Shown piece after piece: positions 21,203 through 29,059 of a DNA stretch of 36,085 bases. The translations under genes were made by a program, and so were the position numbers. Source of the DNA: a virus; IMG/VR virus record IMGVR_UViG_3300045999_002792, positions 1 to 36,085 of that record; one strand, written 5' to 3'. The first letter of the stretch is position 1; each line of letters begins with the position of its first letter. The notes under the pieces were generated by a model. The model ran no database searches. It had not been told where the DNA came from and saw only the letters and a program-made list of their open reading frames with translations.

Positions 21203-21599
21203 TTAGTGATCTACCCCAATGTCCATAACGTAATAGTCGTTCTTGCTTATCAACAACTCCAACTACCTCTGGTCGATAGGGTAACTCGGTAACCAGTTGT
21301 GCTACAGATGGATAAACAGAAAAGTATCTAAACGGATTAGTGCCCATCTTGTCAAGTTCTTCCATAAACTTTTCAAGGTCTTCCTCGCTTTGGTTAAACG
21401 AGACTAGCTCAAGGATAACTCCTTGCTTAACAGTAAACAAGTACAAAAAGCTAAGGGTAGAACGGTTAAGGTTCCGGTTAACTTTTGGTACAGGTATGAA
21501 TTTAAACTTCTTAGTTACAGACACTTCGGTCTCTAAAAAGATTTCGTCAGTAACAAGTATTCGTTTTGATAACTCATTACTAATATCCCCTTTTAACAT
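21192..21599 (-). CDS. Hypothetical protein in replication block (135 aa)
   Basis: A 135-residue protein of mixed alpha/beta character: a beta-rich first half (VSVTKKFKFIPVPKVN, TLSFLYLFTVKQGVILELVS), a charged helix (SEEDLEKFMEELDKMG) and a C-terminal VVGVVDKQERLLRYGHWG. The end is reminiscent of HAD- or nucleotide-hydrolase-type C-termini, but no catalytic motif supports that. It overlaps dnaB-like by 11 bases, so a replication role is likely by context only. Confidence 0.6.
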   Translation of the reverse strand: MLKGDISNELSKRILVTDEIFLETEVSVTKKFKFIPVPKVNRNLNRSTLSFLYLFTVKQGVILELVSFNQSEEDLEKFMEELDKMGTNPFRYFSVYPSVAQLVTELPYRPEVVGVVDKQERLLRYGHWGRSLNEL

Positions 21600-21600
21600 T

Positions 21601-21915
21601 TTAGTAGACCTCTATCCGTCCGTATTTAATCACGAACTCGCGGAACTCTCTGTTGGAGTCCTGAGCTTTCTTTGCGTCTTCTGAAGACGCTCTGCTGGAG
21701 ATCTCTAATGGGTAAGTACCTCCGTTAGTTTCAATCCTGGAGTTGACAAACCTTACATGCTTACATGTAGATCTGCTCTTATAACCTGGGCACGTACAAT
21801 GCAAATTGCTTTCGGGGTCAACGGCAACTTCATAGATGCCTGGTCCCGGAGACTTGTTCTGGCTTAAGAACACTTGCACTAGACGTAGATCGTCGTCCAC
21901 TTGGTTGCCTTTCAT
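21601..21915 (-). CDS. SWIM-type zinc-finger protein (104 aa)
   Basis: A 104-residue protein with C-x-C-x(9)-C-x-H at about residues 40-53 (HCTCPGYKSRSTCKHVRF), the SWIM zinc-finger signature. SWIM fingers bind DNA or proteins in SWI2/SNF2 ATPases, MuDR transposases and recombination mediators. Here the finger stands alone between the helicase loader and the DnaB-like gene. A separate SNF2-type helicase is encoded 3 kb downstream, so a partnership is possible but unproven. It overlaps the loader gene by 4 bases. Confidence 0.75.
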   Translation of the reverse strand: MKGNQVDDDLRLVQVFLSQNKSPGPGIYEVAVDPESNLHCTCPGYKSRSTCKHVRFVNSRIETNGGTYPLEISSRASSEDAKKAQDSNREFREFVIKYGRIEVY

Positions 21916-22604
21916 TTTCTTCTCAGGTCTCCTTTGTCAGATACTACAGGTAAGTAACTAAACGCTTCTCGCGCAAAGCTAGCGGTAGCATCTCCATAGA
22001 GACCAGCCCAGTTATCCAACGTTATGTTGGTGGTAACTATAGTAGGCAATCCGCGGTTAAAACGTGTACGTAAAAGGTGGTGAAGCATATTCTTTTGCCA
22101 CCCAGTAAGGCTGGAGTGCTCCTTGCCGATGTCATCTATGACGAGTACACGAATGTTATACGAATCATCCAAACATTCGCCCAATATGCCGTAGAATAGA
22201 GTTTCCTGCTCTGGAGTTGGCGAGTTCATAGTGTCGCCCTTTAGCTCCAAAAAATCATTGAAGGTCATGAAGTAGCAAGGTCGTACTATAACCCCGCTTT
22301 CCGGCGGATCAAATGAAGCAAGCGGAAGCTCTGTCATCATCTCTTGGATAGTCGCTAAGGCTAGTGTGGTCTTTCCTCTACCTGGCTCTCCAACCATTAG
22401 GATGCCACGACCTGTCATCTTCCCAGACGGTGTGCGTATGACATCACCGACTTCGACTCTTTTAATCCAACCGCGAATCTTAGTTAGCACATCTGCGCTT
22501 GTGTCAGAGCAGTCGTCCAGCACCCATCCAAGACGAGCGGCCGGGATACCTGATGTCTTTATCCAAGCGCGACGTCGTATCTTTATATCATTGAGCTTAA
22601 ACAT
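21912..22604 (-). CDS. DnaC-like helicase loader, AAA+ ATPase (230 aa)
   Basis: A 230-residue ATPase with Walker A GEPGRGKT (72-79), Walker B VLVIDDIG (D157-D158), a sensor I TTN (191-193) and a helix with Arg near the C-terminus (FAREAFSYLP). This matches DnaC/DnaI/IstB-type loaders, which open the DnaB hexamer onto ssDNA. The short N-terminal region (1-60) would hold the DnaB-binding part. It overlaps its neighbours by 8 and 4 bases. Two genes downstream is the DnaB-like helicase, the expected partner. Confidence 0.85.
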   Translation of the reverse strand: MFKLNDIKIRRRAWIKTSGIPAARLGWVLDDCSDTSADVLTKIRGWIKRVEVGDVIRTPSGKMTGRGILMVGEPGRGKTTLALATIQEMMTELPLASFDPPESGVIVRPCYFMTFNDFLELKGDTMNSPTPEQETLFYGILGECLDDSYNIRVLVIDDIGKEHSSLTGWQKNMLHHLLRTRFNRGLPTIVTTNITLDNWAGLYGDATASFAREAFSYLPVVSDKGDLRRK

Positions 22605-23466
22605 CTAGGATGTCCTCCCATGACTTCTCGGCTTCAATCTGTGCGTTAACCATAGTGTCAGGAAGGTATACCTTTCGCTTGGCATCTGCAACCATACCGG
22701 GCGCTCGCTTGATAAACATGCGCCAAATCTTTTCTGCATCGTCCAACTCTTTGTCATGCTCGATGCTTGCAAAGAACGCATCCATCATCAGACACTCAAT
22801 CTCTCCATTGGTTTCGTGCGCTTTGCGAAAGTTCGCTAGAGCAAAGATGAACCTGCTCTGTGTAACGCGCCAAGGTTTGATGTGCCACATGTTGTGAACA
22901 CGAGACGCAAATTCCATAGCGCTATCTGTAGGTGACCAGTCGACCTTGTTGTTCTGGCTACGAACTTTCATACGCTGAGCCATGACCTTAGTCCGCTCCT
23001 CGTTGTACTCTTCCTGCTTCTTCTCGCGCATCTTGCGTCGGTAGTTATCCATGTCTTCGTAATCTGGAAACGCGTCGCTCATGGGCTTGACTCCAATCTC
23101 TATCTGGTTTGGATAGTCCTCACGGACTGGGTCCGTGGATTCGGTTAACTTATTAATAGAATTAGCTATTAGGGTTAATCTGCTATTCTGCACATTCTGC
23201 TGTATAGATGTACGGCTTTCCAGGCATAACCCAATACGGGTTTCCAGTAACGACCAACCAGCCTCAGTCAGAACGATCTCGCGTACCCACCCACCTGAAA
23301 AGTGGTAGGTCGCGGTGTGGGTCAGCCCAGCCTTTCTGAGCTCATTTAGTGCTTTTTGGCATGCGTCACGTCCCTCTGTAAATACCTCTGAAAGGGCTCT
23401 AGCGCCCCCCTGAAGGGGGTTTGAGGCTAGATACAGGAGAATGCCTAGGGCACGGGCGGATACCAC
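22597..23466 (-). CDS. Winged-helix replication-initiation-type protein (289 aa)
   Basis: A 289-residue protein with an N-terminal winged-helix domain (about 3-75: LGILLYLASNP, SEVFTEGRDACQKALNELRK, AGLTHTATYHFSGGWVREIV) followed by a polar linker and a helical C-terminal half with EDMDNYRRKMREKKQEEYNE. Phage proteins in this position, immediately before the helicase loader, often bind the origin (DnaD/O-like). That is inference here. The only usable start is GTG at 23466, because an in-frame TAG lies two codons upstream. A coiled-coil segment around residues 140-175 is visible. Confidence 0.65.
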   Translation of the reverse strand: MVSARALGILLYLASNPLQGGARALSEVFTEGRDACQKALNELRKAGLTHTATYHFSGGWVREIVLTEAGWSLLETRIGLCLESRTSIQQNVQNSRLTLIANSINKLTESTDPVREDYPNQIEIGVKPMSDAFPDYEDMDNYRRKMREKKQEEYNEERTKVMAQRMKVRSQNNKVDWSPTDSAMEFASRVHNMWHIKPWRVTQSRFIFALANFRKAHETNGEIECLMMDAFFASIEHDKELDDAEKIWRMFIKRAPGMVADAKRKVYLPDTMVNAQIEAEKSWEDILDV

Positions 23467-23469
23467 CCT

Positions 23470-24120
23470 CTAAGCGTCCTTGTCTTTACTGATATGGGAA
23501 GCCATGACCCGGGCAAAGATGTTAGCGATGGCTAGGACTCCGTTGTAGATGTCCTCCATCAACTGGTCTTCGTCCTCCTGTTCTTCCTCTTCTTCATCCT
23601 CGTCTTCCTCTTCCTCCTCATCGGCTTCCTCTTCAAACTCTTCTGCCGGAAGGTTCAACTCTTGGATAGGAAAGATGACCTCTTGTTGAGGCTTAAGACC
23701 AGTGGTTGCTGTAATGGCGGTCAGGCCGTCCGTTAGGTCAAAGCATGGGATGGACTCCTTGTTACAGATTGCTAAGAAGTCCTGCGAAGTTGGGTCTTCA
23801 TCATTCCACAGCAAGAACGCAACAGCCTTCTTACCCTTTAATGACTCAACCGCTTTTTTAAATGGATTGGGATCTACTACAAAGTCTGCTGCGGGAAGTC
23901 CGCCAAAGTTTCCAGATCCGTTATTAAAGACAAGGATTTCTTTGCTTTTATCTTTTGCATACTGCGCAGCAAACACCTGCGCTTGTGATGGTGATTCAAC
24001 ATACGGTAGTACTAACGTACCTTTTACTCCGTTGGCATAGTAGTGGTCTTCCATCAAAGCTTCTAAGTTAGCTCTGCTGGTCTCTCCACCACCGGCAACG
24101 ATTACAAAGTATTCTTCCAT
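23470..24120 (-). CDS. Hypothetical protein with highly acidic tail (216 aa)
   Basis: A 216-residue protein with a Rossmann-like alpha/beta start (YFVIVAGGGETSRANLEALM, glycine-rich loop) and a second nucleotide-binding-looking strand (ILVFNNGSGNFGG). From about residue 155 to 190 the sequence is almost only Glu and Asp, followed by a hydrophobic C-terminal helix (NGVLAIANIFARVMAS). Acidic runs of this kind occur in DNA-mimicking or histone-like-binding proteins, but also in chaperone-like tails. No family is recognised. It lies between a membrane protein and the replication genes. Confidence 0.6.
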   Translation of the reverse strand: MEEYFVIVAGGGETSRANLEALMEDHYYANGVKGTLVLPYVESPSQAQVFAAQYAKDKSKEILVFNNGSGNFGGLPAADFVVDPNPFKKAVESLKGKKAVAFLLWNDEDPTSQDFLAICNKESIPCFDLTDGLTAITATTGLKPQQEVIFPIQELNLPAEEFEEEADEEEEEDEDEEEEEQEDEDQLMEDIYNGVLAIANIFARVMASHISKDKDA

Positions 24121-24164
24121 GTAGGTCTCCTTGGTAGGGGGAGACGAACACTACGCCCCGGCTA

Positions 24165-24440
24165 TTAGTTTTGTCTAGTTATAACAGGGCGATACGTAAC
24201 AGCGCGTTCTACAAGAGCTAGCAAAGACTTAGATGTAAACGCCCCAGCCATCGTGTATAGAACAGATGTTCGAATGTCACTGTCGATTCCGACAAGCCAA
24301 ACCGCCAAAGCGCTAGCGCAAATTGAGGAAATAGTATTTGTTGTCCAGCTTTTAATAAAGATCTCTATAAAGTTCAGAGCTGGCTCAGCTACGGCTAATA
24401 CAAACGCAGCTGCAAATGACACGAGTAGTAGTTCCAACAT
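24165..24440 (-). CDS. Small membrane protein (91 aa)
   Basis: A 91-residue protein with hydrophobic segments at about residues 3-18 (ELLLVSFAAAFVLAVA), 37-52 (ISSICASALAVWLVGI) and a weaker third around 62-75 (LYTMAGAFTSKSLLAL), and a basic C-terminus. The size and the position right after the tail genes would fit a holin, but no endolysin lies beside it, so I call it only a membrane protein. Confidence 0.6.
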   Translation of the reverse strand: MLELLLVSFAAAFVLAVAEPALNFIEIFIKSWTTNTISSICASALAVWLVGIDSDIRTSVLYTMAGAFTSKSLLALVERAVTYRPVITRQN

Positions 24441-24452
24441 GTGGATATAGTA

Positions 24453-26918
24453 CTACGTATCTGCCTGACCTAGGTATATAGCTACTGTAGAACCAAGAGT
24501 CAGAACTTCTTCCAAGTACTCGACTATACGAAGCTGGATTGAAAGACGGTTCTTGTAGAAGTGGCTTCTTCCAGCACTTGCTGAGCCCTCCCACAAAAAG
24601 TCTGATCTATACCCCGGGCCGCCATTTCCGTCAAAGTACTCCAGTACAAAGGGGCTATTCTCAAAGATCGATGAGTCAAGCTGGATAAGGTTACTTACAT
24701 CTACGTTCCAATTAACCTGCACATGGGCATAAGCGGCATCCGCAGGAGCTGTTGCAGTTATGTCGTGCCTTAGCCAAGAGGTAAGAACTTCCTCGGGCAA
24801 ACCAGTGTCCGTGCTTATCAAAGTCTTTGTATCGTCGTACCAATGAATTGAAGGGGTTACAAACTCTGGTCCAATGTCTGTCATGATGTAGTAGCTAAAC
24901 GTGTAAGGCGTTTCTGGGTAATGAATTGGCATTAAATCAGCTGATGAAGATGTTGACTTAAGCTCAACGCTAGAACCGGTAGCAGTCAAACGCAAGGAGT
25001 CTCCTCCTCTAAAAGCAAATCCAGATGCAGATGTAGTTGTTAAATCAGCTGTAGTTAAGTTGTAACTAAAAGACGTTCCGGTAGTAGCGGTAATTGTGAA
25101 GTTTCCGTCAAAAGGTGCTCCAACGCTGTCTACTACAACCTTGTCTCCAACCTCAAGAATATGAGTGTTATCGACTTCAATAGTGGCAACGTTGCTTGCA
25201 ACACTTTTACTTACAACCGTGTAGATGTCAGTGTTTGGTTCTGGAGTAGTTATGTCTATAGAAGCAACCGCTCCGGTTGTTGACCAAGGGGTAAACGGAG
25301 ACGCAAAGTGTGGGTTGAGTAGCTCATTAATTCTTGTAGCTCTGATTGTTACATGGATTTGGCGAGCCTCATCAAACTCTGTAGCAGCTGATGCTTGTTC
25401 AAACTGAACCCCATCAAAATAGTGGTGCTCATTGCTTGACGCAGCAGCCACTGATGCAATTGAAATTGCAGGAACTGCATAGTAAGCGCCTGTAGGAGCC
25501 GTTCCAGTAGCGGTTAGGCGGGTGGCCCATGCTGTAGATGTGTTAGCAACAGCAGAGCCGCTTGTAGTAGAAATTAAAACACCGAAGCGCGTGTACCATC
25601 TAATTTTTGGTGTAATAGTTCTAGCTGTGGCTCCTGCCGTTGAGTACACGCTAAATGTGTAGGCACTTCCAGAGTTTACTGGAATACCTTTTGTAATAGG
25701 GTTTGATAACCCGCATGCAAACTCTACAGTTGCAGAAGACCCGGATGAGTTGGTTACAGATAAGATACCGGCTTGTTTATTTGGAAAGAACAATGGAGCT
25801 GTAGGCTCGGCATAAGGCTCAGGTACAGGTACTACAAGTCCGGTCTGTCTGCGCTCTGTTATATCTGAAGCTGTCAAGCTGTAGCTAATAGTTGTAGCTG
25901 TTACCGCAGTCAATGTTTTGGCTACAGAGGGTGAACTAAACAATGGCAACGACATGTTTTGAATATAAATTTGGTTTCCAACTTTATATTGATGCGTACC
26001 AATAGTTAACGTCGCTACGTTACTAGTTAAAGATACTCTTGTGATGTTTGCTTTTTTTAAGCTTGACATTGAAGCATTGCTTATAGATTCCCAATGGCCG
26101 ATAGACTCCTCAAAAGATGAGTCGTTGTAATCAAGCATTAGATTATGGCTTGTAGTGATTCCATCAATAGTTGGGTTAGGTACATCAAATACTGTAGGGA
26201 CTGCAAACCCTGAGAAGGCTTTTACGTACTCTCGTAATCCTTGCAAACTTCCTTTTTCTTTATAAAGCTGGATCGCGTCACGAACTAAAATACGAGATTG
26301 TTGGTACCCGATTTCAGGCTCGTACTCTAATCCAAACTGCTTAAGCATAGATGGGAGAAGTGTTCCTCCAACCTTTTCTAGGTCGTATCTTTGTATTAAA
26401 AGGTCTGTCAATGTTTGGAAGTAGTCAAGCTGAAAACCAAATAAATTTAAAACGCTAGATAATGCAGGGTTGTTTAAGCTAGTGTCTACCGTGTAAACCT
26501 TCTCAACTTTCATAACCTCTGGCAAGTATGAAAACATTCTTACGTTGTTTCCGTGGTTTTTTACGGATAGCCCGATTGCGTCTCCAGCTCTGACCCATGA
26601 GTACTGAGTGGTCTCAAATACAAATATGGAGTAGTAGTAAAACGCGCCTTCAGAAAGACCAGAAGTATCTACATATGATGTAGGGTCACTGTTCTTAAAC
26701 ACAGATAGTAATGTAACGCCGTCAAATGGTGTTATTGGAAAACCATAGGAATTTCTTACAAGACGGATTTTTGCCCAAGCTCCACTAGGGCTAACCCAAT
26801 CAAGTGTGATCTCACCGTAGTTAGACCCAGTAGCTGTAAATGGCGTAGCATCAAAAGCAATTAAGCTACTAGCGCCATAATAACTATTTCCATAGTAATC
26901 AATACCATAACGTGACAT
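24453..26918 (-). CDS. Tail protein I-like baseplate/receptor-binding protein (821 aa)
   Basis: An 821-residue protein in the P2 gpI position. Residues 20-115 are a fibronectin III-like domain, and 120-250 a helical tail protein I-like region (SYLPEVMKVE, LIQRYDLEKVGGTLLPSMLK, KEKGSLQGLREYVKAFSGF). From 259 it has two tandem composite modules (259-515 and 533-785). Each reads like a carbohydrate-binding jelly roll (ending FDGVQFEQ or a similar strand) interrupted by a copy of a 65-70-residue repeat (294-361 and 570-634), and the J protein carries a third copy. Such a protein closes the baseplate and carries the host-binding part. Sugar binding is inferred, not shown. Confidence 0.82.
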   Translation of the reverse strand: MSRYGIDYYGNSYYGASSLIAFDATPFTATGSNYGEITLDWVSPSGAWAKIRLVRNSYGFPITPFDGVTLLSVFKNSDPTSYVDTSGLSEGAFYYYSIFVFETTQYSWVRAGDAIGLSVKNHGNNVRMFSYLPEVMKVEKVYTVDTSLNNPALSSVLNLFGFQLDYFQTLTDLLIQRYDLEKVGGTLLPSMLKQFGLEYEPEIGYQQSRILVRDAIQLYKEKGSLQGLREYVKAFSGFAVPTVFDVPNPTIDGITTSHNLMLDYNDSSFEESIGHWESISNASMSSLKKANITRVSLTSNVATLTIGTHQYKVGNQIYIQNMSLPLFSSPSVAKTLTAVTATTISYSLTASDITERRQTGLVVPVPEPYAEPTAPLFFPNKQAGILSVTNSSGSSATVEFACGLSNPITKGIPVNSGSAYTFSVYSTAGATARTITPKIRWYTRFGVLISTTSGSAVANTSTAWATRLTATGTAPTGAYYAVPAISIASVAAASSNEHHYFDGVQFEQASAATEFDEARQIHVTIRATRINELLNPHFASPFTPWSTTGAVASIDITTPEPNTDIYTVVSKSVASNVATIEVDNTHILEVGDKVVVDSVGAPFDGNFTITATTGTSFSYNLTTADLTTTSASGFAFRGGDSLRLTATGSSVELKSTSSSADLMPIHYPETPYTFSYYIMTDIGPEFVTPSIHWYDDTKTLISTDTGLPEEVLTSWLRHDITATAPADAAYAHVQVNWNVDVSNLIQLDSSIFENSPFVLEYFDGNGGPGYRSDFLWEGSASAGRSHFYKNRLSIQLRIVEYLEEVLTLGSTVAIYLGQADT
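25017..25211 (-). repeat. SNVATL-type module, copy 3 (tail protein I)
   Basis: Encodes residues 570-634 (ASNVATIEVDNTHILEVGDK to TSASGFAF), the third copy of a 65-70-residue module also found at 25836-26039 and 27010-27219. It sits inside the second composite domain of this protein. Confidence 0.75.
25836..26039 (-). repeat. SNVATL-type module, copy 2 (tail protein I)
   Basis: Encodes residues 294-361 (TRVSLTSNVATLTIGTHQYK to the end of the ATTISYSLTASD segment). It is the most diverged of the three copies and interrupts the first composite domain. Confidence 0.7.
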
Positions 26919-26919
26919 A

Positions 26920-28659
26920 TTAGACTGTTATTCCTCCACTAGAGGTAATTGTTAGGTCACCAATCTCTGGGATCTCTGGAGTGTCGCACACAACATCAGC
27001 GACAACTAAAATTGTTGCAGAGCCAGTTGCTGAGGCAGAAGTTACGTTAGCAGCAATTTGAGAATAGCTGAATGTAGTTGTGCTGCCAACAGCGGTAATA
27101 ACAAACGTGCCGTTAAACGTAGTATCTACGTTTTCTACAAGAACTGATTGCCCTACAGTAAACCCGTGAGGAGCGCTTGTTGTAAGAGTCGCTACATTTG
27201 AAGTAAGAGCCTTATTAGTAATTGTCTTCGTGTTGAGCTCGTCTTGACGAACTAACTTTGTAATATTTGCGTAAGCAACGCCGTTTACAGAGCTAATAGC
27301 GGTCATAATATCTTGGATAGTAATGCGGTCTGCAAAAGATACGTTTGCAAAATCAAGAAGCAAAAGAATAGTTTCTTCTACAGCAGATTGTACTAATGAC
27401 TGTTTGTATTGCGGAAGCACTGTGATACTAATGTTTAAGTCAATTGGAACATAGGAAGGCGGTTGCAAAGTCACAGTTGTGTTTGCTGGGACTCTATCAA
27501 CTAGGTAATCAAGTACAGATGTTTTAAGGTTGTTAAAGACTGTAGATGGGGTAACACCGTCTATTTGAACGCCTTTGTCTCCAAATGGAGCAAAGTAAAC
27601 AGTTACGCTTGTGTATACATCAGCTATTGAAATAGCTTTAGCAACTCCGCTTACCTGGATACACAGTTCAGCGTAGTCTCTTAAAGAAACAGCGCGGTTT
27701 AATGTACGAACGCTTTTTGGGGCGTTAATGCGGATATCATCGGTAGACTCTGCGTCAGCTCCGCCTTTTGCAGCTCCGTCTCCGGAAACGCTTATGTCTT
27801 GGTTGGATACGCTTAAACCAGAAACCGCATTAGTTAAAACGTACTTAACTGTGTTTGAAGCAACGTTTCCTTCTATTCCCCCACCTATTCGATAGGTTGC
27901 ATAGATTTTTGCCCCGTTTGGTGGGATTCGTCCGCTGACGTTGTCACCAAATGTAACAAAAGTTGTTCCAGCAGCATTTGTAGTTGCCGCAAAAACTGGG
28001 TCAAAACTGTTGTAATCAATTAAGTACTGAACCTGTGTGTAGTTAACTCCATTAACAACAATCTCAATACTGTTATTAATTACAGGGTTCTCTGCGAGTT
28101 GGAAGGTTTGGTTAACCGACCCATCAGAAGTCCCAATTCCGTTACCGCTAGGGTCAGTAGGGCCTTCTGTTGTAATAGTTAGACCTTGTGTAGCAGTAAC
28201 AGTAGCGGATCCATTTGTAGACCCAACCTTTGCTGGAACAGTAACTGCCGCATCTGTCTCAAAAACAATCTGTGTAGATGTTGCACTAGATATAGTGGTA
28301 GTAGCTACCTGAGTAAGTGCGGGCACAGTAATAGCCGACCCAGTACTGTTCTGGAATGTTAAAGTTACTGTCGAAGCTGTACGGCTTGTAGGCACGTAGC
28401 TTAATAGGTTAGCAAGCTGTAACACATTGTCTCGCTGGCTAGCAGTTGTAATAAAGGCTTCGTTTGCTGAGCGGTCAATGTAGTAGTTAAGAAGGTCACC
28501 CATGTAAGCAAACAGCTCAACTAGCACCATGCCAAAATCTGAAGGGTCTCGGTTAGTCCAACCAGGCGCATAGTTAGGAATAAGCGCAAGCATGTCCTCA
28601 CGCAATGCGGCATAGTCTCTAGACGTATAGTCGACCTGTGGAATAAAGCTATTAGACAT
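26920..28659 (-). CDS. Baseplate J-like protein (579 aa)
   Basis: A 579-residue baseplate wedge protein of the gpJ/gp47 family. Supporting regions: YTSRDYAALREDMLALIPNY and a WTNRDPSDFGMVLVELFAYM segment at the start, then GDLLNYYIDRSANEAFI, and FVTFGDNVSGRIPPNGAKIY in the middle. RAVSLRDYAELCIQVSGVAK marks the conserved J core. Residues 481-550 are a separate module (LTSNVATLTTSAPHGFTVGQ...) inserted just before the C-terminal strands. It overlaps the gp25-like gene by 8 bases. Together with gp25 and I it builds the baseplate wedges that trigger sheath contraction. Confidence 0.92.
   Translation of the reverse strand: MSNSFIPQVDYTSRDYAALREDMLALIPNYAPGWTNRDPSDFGMVLVELFAYMGDLLNYYIDRSANEAFITTASQRDNVLQLANLLSYVPTSRTASTVTLTFQNSTGSAITVPALTQVATTTISSATSTQIVFETDAAVTVPAKVGSTNGSATVTATQGLTITTEGPTDPSGNGIGTSDGSVNQTFQLAENPVINNSIEIVVNGVNYTQVQYLIDYNSFDPVFAATTNAAGTTFVTFGDNVSGRIPPNGAKIYATYRIGGGIEGNVASNTVKYVLTNAVSGLSVSNQDISVSGDGAAKGGADAESTDDIRINAPKSVRTLNRAVSLRDYAELCIQVSGVAKAISIADVYTSVTVYFAPFGDKGVQIDGVTPSTVFNNLKTSVLDYLVDRVPANTTVTLQPPSYVPIDLNISITVLPQYKQSLVQSAVEETILLLLDFANVSFADRITIQDIMTAISSVNGVAYANITKLVRQDELNTKTITNKALTSNVATLTTSAPHGFTVGQSVLVENVDTTFNGTFVITAVGSTTTFSYSQIAANVTSASATGSATILVVADVVCDTPEIPEIGDLTITSSGGITV
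27010..27219 (-). repeat. SNVATL-type module, copy 1 (J protein)
   Basis: Encodes residues 481-550 of the J-like protein (TNKALTSNVATLTTSAPHGF to SASATGSATI). Two related copies lie in the next gene. Conserved features: SNVATLT, a His-x-[FY/I]-x-V-G core, F-N/D-G-[TN]-F-x-ITA, TxFSY, and T-x-x-SA-x-G. Confidence 0.8.
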
Positions 28660-29059
28660 TTGGTACCTCCAAGAGTATCTCTCCAGACCTATTAAGGATA
28701 GCGGTTTTTATCGTTACAGTGTCGTCAAGGGCCGCTCCATAGTTATAAGTGACCTCGATATTAAGGGTTGATTCAGACTCATCAAAGACAGCTTTTACAT
28801 CTGTCAAAGACAGCTGAGACAGCCATCGAGAAAAAGCAATAGTTATAGCTTGTTTAATTACAACAGTAGCGTTCTCTATGTTTTCAAACGTAGCCAGCTT
28901 AACGTCGCTACCATATGTGGGTTGCATAACACGCTCTCCAAGGCTGGTCATAACCGCTATTACAACGCGGTCTTGCCATATTTTTTTAATGTCGGTAGTA
29001 AACGAAATGCCACCACTTTCATTAAATCCAAAGGGAAGTGATATAGCTTTCTCTGTCAT
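28652..29059 (-). CDS. Baseplate wedge protein gp25/W-like (135 aa)
   Basis: A 135-residue protein of the GPW/gp25 family: LPFGFNESGGISFTTDIKKI near the start, LGERVMQPTYGSDVKLATFE in the middle (the conserved G-E-R-x-M-x-P-x-x-G core) and ATVVIKQAITIAFSRWLSQL after it. The start is set at ATG 29059 (MTEKAISL). It forms an ATGA overlap with the upstream stop and has GGGAG 7 bases before it. A start at 29077 is possible but overlaps more. It connects the baseplate to the first sheath ring and is widely conserved in contractile systems. Confidence 0.93.
   Translation of the reverse strand: MTEKAISLPFGFNESGGISFTTDIKKIWQDRVVIAVMTSLGERVMQPTYGSDVKLATFENIENATVVIKQAITIAFSRWLSQLSLTDVKAVFDESESTLNIEVTYNYGAALDDTVTIKTAILNRSGEILLEVPNV

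Noticed and set aside
24165-24440. Holin gene
   Set aside because: Transmembrane segments fit, but no endolysin or other lysis gene is next to it, so only a membrane protein can be claimed.
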